A stretch of 64,000 nt of DNA from NCBI GenBank assembly GCA_037074765.1, contig JBAMDO010000207.1, positions 1 to 64,000 of the forward strand, written 5' to 3'. Every line of letters starts with the position of its first letter. The stretch's first letter is position 1. A program made the translations under genes and the position numbers. Source of the DNA: Mansonella perstans (Eukaryota; Nematoda; Chromadorea; Rhabditida; Onchocercidae). The notes beneath the pieces were generated by a model. That model was not told the DNA's origin. It saw only the letters and a list, made by a program, of their open reading frames with translations, and searched no databases. Below are positions 51,420-64,000 of this stretch, piece after piece.

Positions 51420-52794
51420 TTAGTATAATTTTTATGGATTAGGTCGAAATATTCATATCCATAATTCATTTCGTAGTAAAAAGCTTAAGAAATCTTTTAC
51501 TCCATTACGATTAAAACTAGTAGACCGTTAATTATTGATGTAATTTTTGTTAAGCAGCATTTTCTAGATATATACAATTAATGTCACATATCTTAACGAT
51601 TTTTATTTCTTAACTATTCGTCCCATTCTTTAACATTTATCTATAATTTGGGTCGAATCTTATTTGAAAATTTCATTTGTTAATCTGTGATCATTTCAAA
51701 TCAGTTTCAATAGTTTTTTTGATGCTTTAACGAATTCTAATAGTTTTTCTGTGAATTTCGTTCCGGTGATGTGCGATTCATGGAAATGCATTTTGTTGAT
51801 TTCTCATTTATATTCAGGAATAACAAAAATTTAATCTAACAGAAATGGACTTACTGCGCAAACATTAATCTCGACAAATTACAAGATCCTTGATGCAATC
51901 AATCAATTAGAAAATTTCTTACTGTCGGAAATTTGTCGAAAATTAAAATTGTGTTAAAAAAAATCAAATGATGAAGTTCTTGTAAAATTAAGGCGGTAAG
52001 GAAAATATAAACTAACAGTGTGTGATGTCACAAATTCCGATACTTATGCATAGTTATAAATAAAAAAAGCGCTTGATAAAAAAACACAGATTAAGACTTG
52101 ATCGGTTAAGCATTATGCCACCGGAGAAGCTTAACATAGCTTCATTTCTAACTTTGGGTATATATAGGTACATGGAGAAAGTCGTGGAATCAATCTTTTT
52201 TATGGTCAAAACATGGCTCTCATGACCCTTATACCACCACTTCGATCACCAGTTATATTATTTTTTCTTCCTTTCTTTGCATTCAATATCTTTCCGGAAA
52301 ATATTCTCCAGTTCACCGAGGAATTCATCGAGAAACGGCTTCTCATTGTGAAACAACTTTTTAAGAAAGCAATAATCAGCTGTCAACAAAAAAGCACAGA
52401 TAGAGATTTGTTAGTACATTGTGCATATTACTTGTTCATTGTATAACTCATTTTTGTTACTGCTTATTAATTTATTGACTAATTTATGATTTGTATCTTT
52501 CTCTTGTGTGAACATAATATCATAATCGAAATAAGCGTATATCATCGAAAAAAGATCAAAATATGACATTCTTAGTGCTTGCAATTTTTTAATTAAGCTT
52601 TATCTATTTAATGGTTGCAAAAAAAGGAATGTATTAGAATAATTACTGTGAAGCAACTGATATCAAATGTTAAATGTAGCGCTATTACGGTTTTTTTTTT
52701 TTTTTTTTTGCGGAGACAAATAAACATTGAAATATTTATTGGCCAAAAAATGTGGTGGAAATGCAGAGTTTGAGGAAAGTAACATCATTTTTGA
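51420..52794. other. Intergenic between SLC17 and IL-17-like genes
   Basis: The two genes converge here, so this holds their 3' untranslated sequences. A plus-strand AATAAA lies near 52060. A 77-codon frame at 52213-52446 (+), starting MALMTLIPPLRSP with a hydrophobic first third, is a possible small membrane protein, but nothing else supports it. A run of about 20 T starts near 52692. Confidence 0.4.
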
Positions 52795-55209
52795 TCATTC
52801 GTCATGAAATTCATCGAAATCATATTGAATTTTTTTCTTGACTGGACCGTGAAATCTTTCCGGAGTTATAAATTTCATTTCACCATTCGCTTTTGCACTT
52901 GCCTAAAAATGCCGAATTTGAGATTGATTATTTTGGAGCGGAAATCGATTTACAATTTTTGCAAATTTAATTTATATTAGAAAAAAACAATAAGGTTTTG
53001 GAATGAAAATTAAAAATTTTTCATTCCTTTTGGTAATTGAAATCATTTCACTCTTCTTTTTTTTTTTTTTTAAATCGAAGATAAAATTTGCAAAGCAACC
53101 AATTGATCATTAAATTGAAGAGGGAAAGGATACATTAACTCACCTGTAGTACAGGTATACATGCTAGAGCGATTGTTTCAATTTCTTCTGAATAGGTTTG
53201 GCACAGTTCGTCAAATTGCAGCACACGAATTTGATATCGAAGCGGTTCGCATTCAAAGATTCGTTTACCAGTCAATTTAGATGGCGGATGAGCGCACATG
53301 CAGCGTACTTCTGTCAGAGCTGCGGGAATTCTCTTAAAATATTATTTAAAAATATAAATGCCAATATTTTTTCATAAAACTACACATTTTATTTCTTTAA
53401 GTTTTTTCTTGAAGTTTTTTTTGAAATTGAGACAATTTAATTGAGGCCATTCCCACTCAGGATTATTCAGTTTAGTTTTAGATTGAACAACTTTCGATGA
53501 TCAAACTTTCATTTGCAACTTAAGCATTGTCAAATTTATCAAAGAACAGAAATTAAAATAACAATATCAGTTTCAGTTCTTTCTTCCTCTTTTTATCACC
53601 TTATTCATTCTATTGCAACAATTCAATTCCTCTTTTCAAAGTAAACTGAACCATTTACTAATTTTTGGATTGATCAAAAATCAATTAATATAGGCGGAAA
53701 GGATACGAAACGATATTGCTAACCGTAAATTGATGAGAAATTTAAATAGGACAGCATTTTGAGCATTCATTTATGCGGTGAGTTCAACTTCGGCAAATAC
53801 GAGATGCCGTGATTTCATGCTTACCAAAGGAATATTCCTGACTGTGAACAGTGCTTATTTAAATGCTGCTTGGAAATAGTTTCAAATTTTAGCTATCAAA
53901 AGCAAAAATACATCAGATCCGTTCTCATCATTTAAAAAAAAGAATGGGAATATACCATTGGATTATAATTCAGGAAATATTCGAAATAACACAGTGCTCG
54001 TTCTCTCAGTGGTATATCCGGTGTTGTTGGCGGGAATCTCGGTGTTTCGCAGTCGACAACTCCATGACTAACTTGTTCGCCATCTTTTAGTGCATCTAAC
54101 TGAAGCAAAAGATGCATGAAAATGATTTGATTAATAGGCTGACTTACTTTACAAATATTCAAAAAAGTTCAAGAGGTAAGAGATGAGCTTACGACGAAAT
54201 GAACTTTAATCCCGTGGTATTTCATTGTTCCGTTCATAGAAACACGGTGCTATTTTTCTTTTGGTTCTATGAGCCCAAAATCTTTAAGAATTAAAAAAAA
54301 AAAAATTTTTTTTTTTAAGAATCATTGTTATTATGTAAATCTGTGCAGCTACTTGTGTTTTCAACATTTTTTCGACTACCTTTTTAGGATCGTTTTTTAT
54401 TTCTGGAAAATGGAATTAAATTCCCTTCTAATATATCTTCTGAGACAGCATGTTCTTTTGTGAGAAATTATTCGTTTGTACTCCTCTAAAGTTATAAACC
54501 TTTAGTTTCCTTATTTACAACTTTTATTTAAATAGAAGAAGATTGATTATTCTTTTAGGACAAATACATTTGGATACATTTGGATGATTCACGTAAATTT
54601 CTTTATTTGTTACTTGAACACAACTTTTGCTACACCTCTTTCGTCATTTGAATGTATGATAAATTGATATCATAGTCAAGCACTGGAAAAGGAAGTTGCA
54701 AAAATATTGAAAATAGTGAGATGAGGCACGAAATGATTGAATGCTTTCAAAAAGTGAATAAAATTTACTCAAACCTGTAAATTCAATAATGACTGCTGAT
54801 AAGTGGGCGCAATGGGTGTATAATGTGAGGCATTCTTTCTGTGTAACCATTCCGCGAAACTCTGATGATGATCTCGTCTGTTGTAACGATAGAAGCATTC
54901 TGAATCTCGTAATTCCAACACCGTCTTATCTATATATTGTCCGTCGCTGAAAAGGAAAAACAACAAATTACTACTTTGAAACAAATTACCTTGCATAAGT
55001 TACCTAAATTCAACTTATTTTCTGCGAAAATTCAACTTATTTCTGTTTTTATCTAATGAACATATCTTATTAGTAAATATTATTATCTTAAATAAATGAA
55101 GTATAAAATCAAAATTGGGCATAATTGAATACCTTTCAAAATTCTTGCATCCAATAAAAATCACAAGCCAAAATGGCTGTCCCAAAATTAGAGTTAGCAA
55201 AGCCAGTGT
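52795..55209 (-). CDS. IL-17-like cystine-knot cytokine, 5' end unresolved
   Basis: Probable secreted cytokine of the IL-17 family. Exons in reading order: 55133-55209, 54775-54946, 53956-54099, 53144-53332, 52795-52902. Phases agree, giving 230 codons with TGA from the first identified exon, which lacks a start codon. That exon encodes a strongly hydrophobic stretch ([19 protein letters not shown]) fitting a signal peptide. The core at about residues 116-194 follows the IL-17 layout: a NYNP then [13 protein letters not shown] segment (compare W..D..R.P..I.EA.C in the family), a Cys at 159, an IRVLQ strand, Cys 175, and a final ALACIPV strand. Eight Cys and one N-glycosylation site (NAS) lie outside the signal region or at its edge. 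The tail is acidic. A possible first exon is MNAMLWW at about 55700-55720 followed by a GT donor in phase 0. The family assignment rests on pattern only; another cystine-knot family is the main alternative. Confidence 0.65.
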
Positions 55210-55420
55210 CTAAAATCATTCATTAAATTAAGTAAATTATAGCAAAATATTAGAAAGATTGACATTATTTTTTCGCTTAAATTTCAAACAAATCAGTTAT
55301 TTTTTCTTTTTTTTTGCAATTATTAATTCATTTCACATTTTACTTATAAAAAATACTATACTCTTTTCGTCTTTTATTTAAATTGGAATTTAATTGTTAT
55401 TTGTTAGAATTTGATTAGAT
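55210..55420. other. Intron or 5' flank of IL-17-like gene
   Basis: AT-rich, no coding signal. It would be intron if the candidate first exon near 55.7 kb is real. Confidence 0.4.
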
Positions 55421-55426
55421 ATATCA

Positions 55427-55525
55427 ATAAATAAGTAAATAAATATTTATGTATATAAATAAGTAAATAAATATTTATGTATATAAGTAAATAAATATTT
55501 ATGTATGTATATATATACAAATATT
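55427..55525. repeat. Tandem repeat, about 30-bp unit
   Basis: Three copies of AAATAAGTAAATAAATATTT followed by ATGTATAT, decaying into TATG/TATA repeats. It makes short Tyr/Ile-rich open frames on both strands that are not genes. Confidence 0.85.
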
Positions 55526-55739
55526 TATGTATGTATGTTCGAAAATCTATTTCAAAAACAAATATATATTCACATATATATTCTTTCATAATAAAATATT
55601 TCATTTTTAATTTAAAATCACTTTTTATCTTATCTATCTTTATCAATAAACATTCGACTTATCTGCCTGATTATTCAAACATAAACAATTGCCGCACCCA
55701 CCATAACATAGCATTCATGCGTTATTTGTGATTTTAAAA

Positions 55740-57115
55740 TCATGATTATGCTTGTACTAGTGTAAAATTAATAACAAATCATAACTTATGGTTATATATG
55801 CACAATTAGCCAATACTGCCTCGTGATTACAAATATTTAATATTAGCTGCGTATATCGTTAATTAATTCTAATTATCTGTTATTCGCAATAATCATAACT
55901 TACAATTACAATGATTATCACTTTTCAAAATGACGTCTAAATGATTATTTGTCGAAGTGCTCACACTTATTATTGCAAAATTATCGCATTAAATGCAAAA
56001 ATCAATTCCATTTCGAAATTTTTTTTTTTGCATCAAAAAAAACAAACATTGCGATGCATTAATTAATTGTTGTGTGAACTTAATAAATTGTTAATTGTTC
56101 GGAAGTTTTTGGAATGATTGGAATTTCTTAAGAGCACACATGAACATTTTTTACTCTATAATTATAAAAATATGCATTTTTATACTAAATGAACTCAGAA
56201 TTCCAGATTTCATTGATCATATCATTAACAGTTTTAATTCAACAACTTTTCACTATTTCTTTTTTTAATTTCGACATATACTAATTATTGCAAAACCGTT
56301 TTGAACACTGAAAAAATCACAAATGTACATTGATTCAATGAATTCTGTTGATCAATCAACGAACAGAATGAAATTTAATTGCTCAAATTTGTTATCAAAT
56401 TAATACTAAATGTTTTAAATGAGTTCAAATGAAATGGAAATTTTTATAATCTTTGCAACTATTCAACTAACCAGATGATCAAACTGAGCAATTGTCACTT
56501 AAATGACAACAAAGTTATTTTTTTGTTCATTGAAATTTTAATTTCCCTTTTTAAATTCTTTTTTTGATTTAATTTATGTTATTTTTACGTGATTTTTTTC
56601 TTCCTATGTTTCCAAAAAATTATTGTATTCCGTACAAAGGTGAATTATTTAAAATTGTCGAAATTTTTAATTGATAGTAAATCTGCTTTTACAATTTAAT
56701 AAAATTTTATTAAAATAGGAAATGAGATATGAAATATTTTTATAAAATTTTTATCATGCTACAAATTTTCTCATAATATATTTGATGAAAATGGAGGCAC
56801 AGTTACCTCTTGGCCCATGGGACAAATTCAAGCGCTAATTCAAATATTCTAATCAAAAAAAGAAATTATAACCTGAGTAGCAAAAAAACATTTCAGATTA
56901 TTTAATTTTTGTTTATCATTTTTTAACTTCTTTAACATATTTACTCAAACATTCATGAAGTTGCCATTCTGATTGTCGCTTTGAAATTTTAAATGATTTC
57001 AATTCAATCCTATCGTTTATCTTTATGCTTATCCGATCCTGATTTTACAAATGATTTCTATGATAAATAATAATAACGTTAATTCCCACTGCTTCGCAAT
57101 TGTTGATTTCATCTT
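55740..57115. other. Intergenic, nothing recognised
   Basis: AT-rich sequence without supported genes or RNAs. Confidence 0.6.
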
Positions 57116-57117
57116 AA

Positions 57118-57405
57118 ACTGCTGCTGTTGTTGTTGTTGTAGTTGCATCCAAAAGTGCATCATATGCAATGGTGGATAGTAGTGATTAGTCCGAATAGTT
57201 CTTGTTGAATATTTAATTACAAATCGTTGTTGTTGTTGTTGTTGTAGGCAAAAGCATACAAATGCTTAAATGACAGATAATATTGATTAGTTCGAGTAGT
57301 TCTTGTTGAATATTTAATTGCAAGTTGTCGATTGTTGTTGCATCCAAAAGCACATAAAAGTAAATAAAGATAATGTTAATTAGTACGATTCATCATTTTA
57401 TCATG
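57118..57405. repeat. Higher-order repeat of about 100 bp with GTT tracts
   Basis: Nearly three copies of a unit made of a (GTT)n tract, a TGCATCCAAAAG-like word, a GATTAGTNCGAATAGTTC-like word and TTGTTGAATATTTAATT. The GTT tract varies from two to six units among copies. Confidence 0.85.
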
Positions 57406-57409
57406 TTTC

Positions 57410-58900
57410 TATTGAATCTTTAACTAAAAAAATTACTATCTAGAACAGTTCGCAATATAATAAAAATCGCATTTTTTATTCCAGTTTGTTTTTACATTAT
57501 TTTTTCTATCGTTTCAATTTCATATTTACTTAAAGTTTATTTAACAGCAAATAAAAGTTGACATGACAAAACAGTATTTGCCAGCTTAGCTTTATAAAAT
57601 GTTTTTGAATGAAACAACAAAAGTAAATAGTTGTGACAATGTGATGACATTGTATATACAATAGGATGTGACATATTTTTTAAAAGCTTAAAAATTTTCT
57701 TTTTCATTTACAGTTGATATAATTGAAGCAGAAGAATTTCAACTGCTATTTAAAATTTTTAACATTTTTTTGATAATTATGGGATCTTTTTTCACTAAAA
57801 TGATAGTTTTTCTATTTTTCAGTAAAATACCTACCATAAACAACTTATCTGATCAAAAGCATTACATTTAGTTATTGATACAAATGAGTTTCGCTAATAT
57901 TTATTATTTCGTTATGCTTCAATTTAATCATTCATTGCTTCTTTTTATTTTGACGTAACATTTATTTAATTTGCTACCAGTATAAGCGTCTACTTTATGA
58001 TTATATAAGTTATTATCATGATTATCACATGTATATCAATTTTAGCTTTCTTTTTTAGTTTCAAACTATGACAGTGCATTTACGTAAATTTCGAAGTTCA
58101 ATAATTTTATTCATTCCAATCTTCAAATTGATTTAAAGATGGAATAAAGTTTTTTCTAATTTAGAAATTCAAAGATGAGCTTATTTTGATTTCAAAGTTT
58201 TTTTACTTTTTGGACTCCAAAACAATATTTTTGTCTTATCAATTGCCTTATTACAGTAAATGCATTATCATTCCTTTTATTAATGCAAATAATTATTCAG
58301 TAACACATTAAATTGATTAATTTTCCTTTTGATTTTAAACTTCATTTCGACTTATTAATATATCCATCATTGCATTCATTGTTGTTCATTGGAGAATATC
58401 GAAAATATGTCAGTTATGCCTGATATAGCATATTCCGGCAATTAATATGCTTCATCTTTTCATTACTGCCCATTCAGGAAAATGGCCATCATGATTTATG
58501 GTTGATGGTCATAAAATATTATAAATTTCAGAATTACTTTGAAAAGCCAACAGAAAATATATTTTGATATATATCACTTAGCTATTAGAACTGAAACAGT
58601 GTAATCATGCTTTGACATGAGTCATATTCAGGATTTTCACATTCAGACTCTTGTCATAACATAACCAGAAGATATTTAGCACAGTAAAACTAAATCAAAT
58701 GTTAACTATTCTTAGATATCAAGTAGTTTAAATAAAAAAAAGCAGAATTCAAGTGCATAATTCCTCAATTTTTTTCAGATAAATGAACATTCTTCATTAC
58801 TTCTTAATGAATACCCAATATCGCTTTATTGCTGTTTTCTTAAATTCAAAAATTATATTGTTGTCAAATCATGACGTCTTTTTTTTACGTCTCTAATTTT
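57410..58900. other. Intergenic, nothing recognised
   Basis: AT-rich sequence; no gene or repeat that I can support. Confidence 0.6.
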
Positions 58901-58912
58901 TGATCACCTTCA

Positions 58913-59026
58913 GTTCGAGCCAATCTCGTAATTCATTGGACCAACAATTTTGGTGCTTATATGTTCATACCATACTTACCAACATTTCTGAATGATAGCA
59001 CGATGCCAATTGCATTCGTACACTAA
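58913..59026 (+). pseudogene. Orphan SLC17-like exon
   Basis: A good acceptor (CACCTTCAG) precedes 37 open codons reading RANLVIHWTNNFGAYMFIPY and then LPTFLND, ending in TAA. The pattern of H, W, N, G, Y and LP-T-F-L-ND residues parallels exon 7 of the transporter at 46025-46174 ([21 protein letters not shown]), the membrane segment of SLC17 proteins with the same conserved positions. Sequence identity is low, so it is not a recent copy. No neighbouring exons were found. It is a relic of another family member or an unfinished gene model. Confidence 0.45.
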
Positions 59027-59029
59027 TTA

Positions 59030-60680
59030 TATAATTAGCTTATATTTCTTATCCTTCATTAATTAAGTTAGATAAAAAAAGAAAGTTAAAAACTATTACA
59101 GCAACAATTAGTAATTTCACTTTTTTTTAAAAATTATTTTCAGTTTGCTCTGATTGATAATTTCCAAGCATTTTTAAAGTCTGATAATTTTATATTAGTA
59201 CTTTTAATTACTATTTTATTTTATTTTTCAATTGTATACAAATTTTAAAGCGCTAAATAGAGAATTGTTCCTCTTATCTATATCAAATTAATTGAATAAT
59301 GGATTTATCAAAAAAAAAAAAAAAAAAGAAAACGAAATACTAATGCCAGTAATGATGAATTGCGACAACATAATCAAAAGATGAAATTTTTAAAGAAAGG
59401 TAATTTAAATGTTAAAATAGCGGAAGAGAGAGAGAGAGAGAGCGAAAAGTAAAATAATTTGTAGTTTTAAAAATAATCGAAATGTTCATAGATAAAAATT
59501 TATGTATAAATATTGTTTTAATTCAAATAATTGTCATACTTTTGACATTAACATCTATTAAAAACGTTTCCACATAAAGGATTCATCAAACAAAGCTCAT
59601 TTCATTGTGTGCCTAAATTAATGAACCCATTTATTCTCTTTTCCATTGTATGACAATTGCTTCTAAAAAAAAATTCCTTTGTTTGAGAATTATGCTTACA
59701 TGCTATGCTATGAAATCACGCCCATCTCTCTAAAAGATTTCGCTTTTTGATAGCTTTTATTTCTTGTTAGCTCAGCTTATCAGTCCTTAATTACCATCCA
59801 TTTACACTATCGATTATCATTTGTTGTGTGCTGTTGGTATCAATAATAGTATTGAAATAAGTATTGTACTATCAATTCGAATAAATTTCTATGAGCTTTC
59901 TAAATTCAACTTATTTACAACATTAACTAATTACAGTAAAATTTCATTGATTAACATTTTTTTTTTTCGCCGAAGCGTATAAATAACACTGAAATTAGTC
60001 TGAAAAAAAAAAAAAAAAAAAACAAGAAATCAGTAAGTTTATTTTGAATAAATTATTTTCATTTAGTATATGTAAAAAATGAATATAAATGTATATATGA
60101 AATCTTGGAATTTGTTCAAAATACATAACAATTCACATTACAAATACTTGTAAAGCAGTAGCTTTATGCAAGGTCTTCAATCATGCACTGATTATTTATC
60201 TTTTGAATTTTTTTAGGAAATTTCACATTTGCAATGTTAGAATTTTCTACAAACGATTTAGATGAGAAACTTTTGTGTAGTACGGTACAATTTGGTGCAA
60301 TTGACAACAGTTATTTCTTTCCATGTACAAGAAATTGTACCAGATAATGGTAATAAGGAATAATCCTGATTAACGTATTGTAATGATGTTAGTTGGTTAT
60401 ATTTTACTCTAAAGATTTTCTCGAATTAAAACGACGATTCAGTAAGACATTTCAGGATAAATATTATAGTTAAGCCAAAGAACTGACCATGAACGAGAGA
60501 AAAAGAAAGTAAGCTCTATTTCTATTAGCTTTTGCAAATCAGATATGAGAAAAGTAATTAATAATAAAAATTATCCGCGATATTTGAATATCCGGTAGAT
60601 CAAGGGAAATGTGAAAGAGGAAGAGGAAAATAGCTTGAAAAGGGAAAGGAATAGGTGTAAGATAATAATAGAAAGACTGA
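59030..60680. other. Intergenic, nothing recognised
   Basis: AT-rich with poly-A runs at 59309-59327 and 60003-60020 and a (GA)n tract at about 59427-59443. Confidence 0.6.
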
Positions 60681-60814
60681 AGTGAATAGACTATTGGTCA
60701 TTTGTTGCAGTGGTCAGCTGCAATTTAGCACTAGTGTCACATCAGTCCATTCTCTTTTTCTTGTCTCTTGTATTCATTCCATTAACCCTACTGAGCTTAA
60801 AGGTTATTCAGTTC

Positions 60815-60985
60815 ATTGTCATCACTACTACTACTGCTACGATTACTACAACCACTGCTGCTACAACTGCTAGTGCTTTTAATGTATCAATAATTCCTAC
60901 GATAAAACAATAAGAGCTGCTACTATCAGTTTAATAACTGTTACTACTACAGCAATTATTATCAATACAATAAATACTGCTACTA
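60815..60985. repeat. Degenerate CTA/CTG triplet repeat
   Basis: TACTAC, TGCTAC and ACTGCTG triplets repeat irregularly. The two overlapping short frames here (60682-60873 and 60710-60913) owe their length to the triplets. Confidence 0.75.
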
Positions 60986-60999
60986 ATTGTAAAACTGAT

Positions 61000-63165
61000 A
61001 TTGGTACCAATCTATTATTGCATTATCGTTGCTGATTATTAGATTGTTTTTCTCGTACTCCTTAAGTCTTATAACCAGGTGTATCCATTGGACATACGTA
61101 TATGCTGATTACTTCATTAGTCTACAAGGATATAAAAATGGTAATCAGTAGTAATAGCAGCTGTTGGATGTGGCATCGAAGTATTATCGTTATTATTTAT
61201 CTGGTAACAATTATTATACTAGCATACAAATCTTATTCATTTAATACTTTTGATAAGTAAGCAAGCATATACTTTCGAAGAAATTTTATTTGTTTCAGAT
61301 TTCTTACGCATATTCTGCGGAAATAATTCCATATGAGTTTCACTCAAATAATGGTAAATAATTTTGAAATTTCATTCTTTTCTTATTATAATTTTAATCA
61401 TTTAATTATCAAGTAAACAGTCATACTTGAATGCAATTATAACAAACTTAAATGTGCATCTTTCATTTTCATTTGAATCATAAAACTTTGATTTATCAGC
61501 TTTTTAAGCTATTCAAATTTTTCAAATGATGCGATTTCTATTTTATCCAAAAAATTTAAAAAGAAACTAACATATTTTCAATTTCAAATAAAGTTGCCGG
61601 AAAATTTATACTTAAAATCAAGAAGACTGAAGTTACAATGCGAAATTAAATCCATAAAATTCTAAAGAAAAAATTTATTCAATCTAAAAATTATAATTCA
61701 AAATTGCATATCATGAAGAAAAAAGCTTTACAGATGAATCAATTAACAAATGCTTACAACGGGCAATGGAAATAATCACTGATAAAACATGCCTTTCATT
61801 TGAACCAATAACTACTATCACCGATATAAATATGAAGTCAATTTCATTCATGCAATCATCGTAAGTTTAAAACAAATTTTTTGGTAATAATTATTAAATT
61901 TCATTTGGTATTTTTATTAGAAGAAGAATTGATTGATAGTATTTTATGAATAATTGAGGACAAATTTTGATTAAATCAAAAAACTGAATTAAATTTAGCA
62001 AAAAAAGTAAATAAAGAAGTGCTTTCAAGCAATAAAATTTCGTACTGTAAATAAGCTATAATATTTCCAACCTAATTGCAATCGTTTTTTTAATTAATTT
62101 TTTCATAAATCTAATTGACAATATACAGAATAGTCTTGCCAATTCTAACACTGATAAGTCTCCCCATTCCTTTTTGTTTTCTTGTTCAAAAGACTTCCGT
62201 AAACCACTTTCACATAATATATTTCGGTTAATTTTATTCAATTTTCTGCTTCATTAATTTCGAGTACTTATTTCAAATTATAGACCTACGTTAAATGATA
62301 TCACTACCAAATGCTCAGCAATTGACTGAAGTGCGTAATAGATTTGATCTGATTTGATCCGGGGATAAGTGGTCATTCATAAAATTTTCATTAAATTCTC
62401 TCTTTCCATGTTTCTCTCTCTTCCCAAAATTATAATTTGGTCTAATTTTTAACGGAATTAAAATTCACTGATTTAACTAGCTTCATTCAAGTTTAAATTT
62501 TTAACGATTTATAAACGTCAATGTGATAAGTAATAATCTAAGCAAAAATCTACATATCGTAGTTTTTAGAACCATAAGGCGATTTAATTTCTTAGAAATG
62601 TTAAATTTATTAATTAATTAGCTAATTATAGCCAATTAATTAATTCAAATAATATATATATATATATAAGCTTGATAGAGTTTTGCCATCACCACGGAAA
62701 TTAGCAGTACTCTAAAATCGTTTTTTGCTTTTGTCAAATTTGGAAGATACTGTAGTTAATTAATGATTTTGTTCGATTAATCAGGTGCATATTTGACATG
62801 TCACAATTACTGTTTGTTACTTGATTTATTTCTGTCAATTTCAGATTCTGTTCATGGCAAAAATCGAACCGAACGATGCATTTAAATGGAAAATGTTTGA
62901 ATGTAAACTAGCAAAATTAAACATTTCATTAATTTTTTTAATATTTTAGGAAAATACATAAATATAAATATGCAAAATATTTTTTCAAAATAAAAATTAA
63001 AAATAGAAATCTAATGGAATTTTTCAGTGTTACATTATGAATTTTACTCCAACTACATTATAATATTGTTTAATTTAATTTTATGCAAACTTTATTTTAC
63101 AAATATTGCATTTCTTATTTTTTTTAAGGAAGAATTTAAATTAACGAAAAAGAAATTTTTTTAAA
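61000..63165. other. Intergenic, nothing recognised
   Basis: AT-rich. (TA)n at about 62653-62667. No supported gene. Confidence 0.6.
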
Positions 63166-63167
63166 GG

Positions 63168-63332
63168 AATTATCGCTATCATCATCATCATCATCATCAT
63201 CATCATTAAAGTCATTGTTGTGGACTGATGATGCATGTTTGGCGGTATTGTCACATGCTCTTTCTGACACTGCATCATCATTACCAATTCGTACCCAAGT
63301 GATTCATCAAATCAACACAATGTACAACTGTA
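63168..63332 (+). other. Possible exon with poly-Ser tract
   Basis: An open stretch after a TTTTTTTAAAG acceptor-like site reads a serine run encoded by a (TCA)n microsatellite, then LLWTDDACLAVLSHALSDTA and onward. It ends at a possible ACAG/GTACAA donor. The non-repetitive part has protein-like composition, but no family was recognised and no partner exon is within the window. Confidence 0.3.
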
Positions 63333-63339
63333 CAGGTAC

Positions 63340-64000
63340 AACACCCTATAATTATTGTTAATTATTGATTATTCAGCATTAAACTACATGCTTGCAATGA
63401 AAATTATTTAATTATCCATAAAACAGCTGCATAAAAATCAGCGTTGCAGCTAACAAATATAATACATGCACTTAAAGATAGACTCAGATACAGACATGCA
63501 AACATCCTATAAACATATGTTCATTTGATGTTAACTAGAATTAATCATATCCGATGTGCCTTTTTCTGACCTTTGTATATTTCTGACCTTTGCCCCTTTT
63601 TCACTAGTGACAAAGAGAAATGAAGGGATGTTTGTGTCACATTGATTTACTGTAAAATAAATTTTACATTTTGAAAATTTCACTTAAAATTGTCAGCAAT
63701 TAAATACAACCATTGAATTCTATAACTTCGAAATTATTTTTTACAACTTAATAATTTTTAAGAAGCATAAAAGAATTACTTGTATTAATTCAAATTCTTC
63801 AATAAATTCATTAATTATCAATTTTTTTAAATAGTATTATTTGAAAAAACCATTATAACAGTGTAATAAATAATCGGAAAATAATGATAATTTATATTCA
63901 GCCATCTGCAACATTTAATATAACTCATTATTGTTTTAATTAATAATTAAGGAGGGAAATTTGAAAAAATTTTATGCAAATTACTGTAGTTGCACAAGAT
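63340..64000. other. Window end, nothing recognised
   Basis: AT-rich sequence with TGACCTTTG words near 63567-63592 but no supported feature. Confidence 0.6.

Overview
This is an AT-rich eukaryotic window, most likely from a parasitic (filarial-type) nematode. The evidence is many short exons with TTTCAG-type acceptors, animal gene families (OSBP, SLC17, an IL-17-like cytokine), ZSWIM3/FAR1-type DNA-binding exons and a BEL/Pao retrotransposon with an envelope remnant. Species cannot be read from the sequence. Gene models were assembled by hand from splice sites and reading-frame phase; no search was run.

1 to about 24.5 kb is a palindromic, duplicated accessory region. The arm 1-8995 is repeated in inverted orientation at about 12005-20831, with an axis near 10.4 kb. 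Each arm carries a 4.3 kb spacer bordered by 0.92 kb inverted repeats, and from each border a multi-exon gene runs outward. That gene (here gene G) encodes a ZSWIM3/FAR1-like zinc-binding domain. Three copies lie in the window (G1 +, G2 -, G3 +), plus a 3' fragment (G4); the left edge implies another copy outside. G1 reads open through seven phase-consistent junctions, G2 is truncated and G3 carries a frameshift. Spacers and centre hold three copies of the last exons of a strictosidine-synthase/APMAP-like gene, and 23.2-23.9 kb holds a shredded inverted copy of the neighbouring OSBP gene. The region therefore looks like an amplicon collecting host gene fragments.

26.2-34.8 kb (-) is a complete 14-exon oxysterol-binding protein gene (725 codons; PH domain, coiled coil, FFAT-like motif, lipid-binding domain). 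35.6-43.9 kb has no recognised gene. It contains an inverted duplicate of the SLC17 first exon and promoter, a MITE-like foldback element, minisatellites and homopolymer tracts.

43.97-51.42 kb (+) is a complete 10-exon SLC17-type anion transporter (501 codons). Its last intron carries a young, internally deleted BEL/Pao LTR element in antisense orientation (47346-50827, 5-bp target duplication). 52.8-55.2 kb (-) is a gene with an IL-17-type cystine-knot pattern. 55.3-64 kb is mostly intergenic, with tandem repeats, one orphan SLC17-like exon (58.9 kb) and one doubtful exon (63.2 kb). The single-copy genes have unrelated jobs (sterol/PI4P exchange, organic-anion transport, cytokine signalling), so no operon is proposed.
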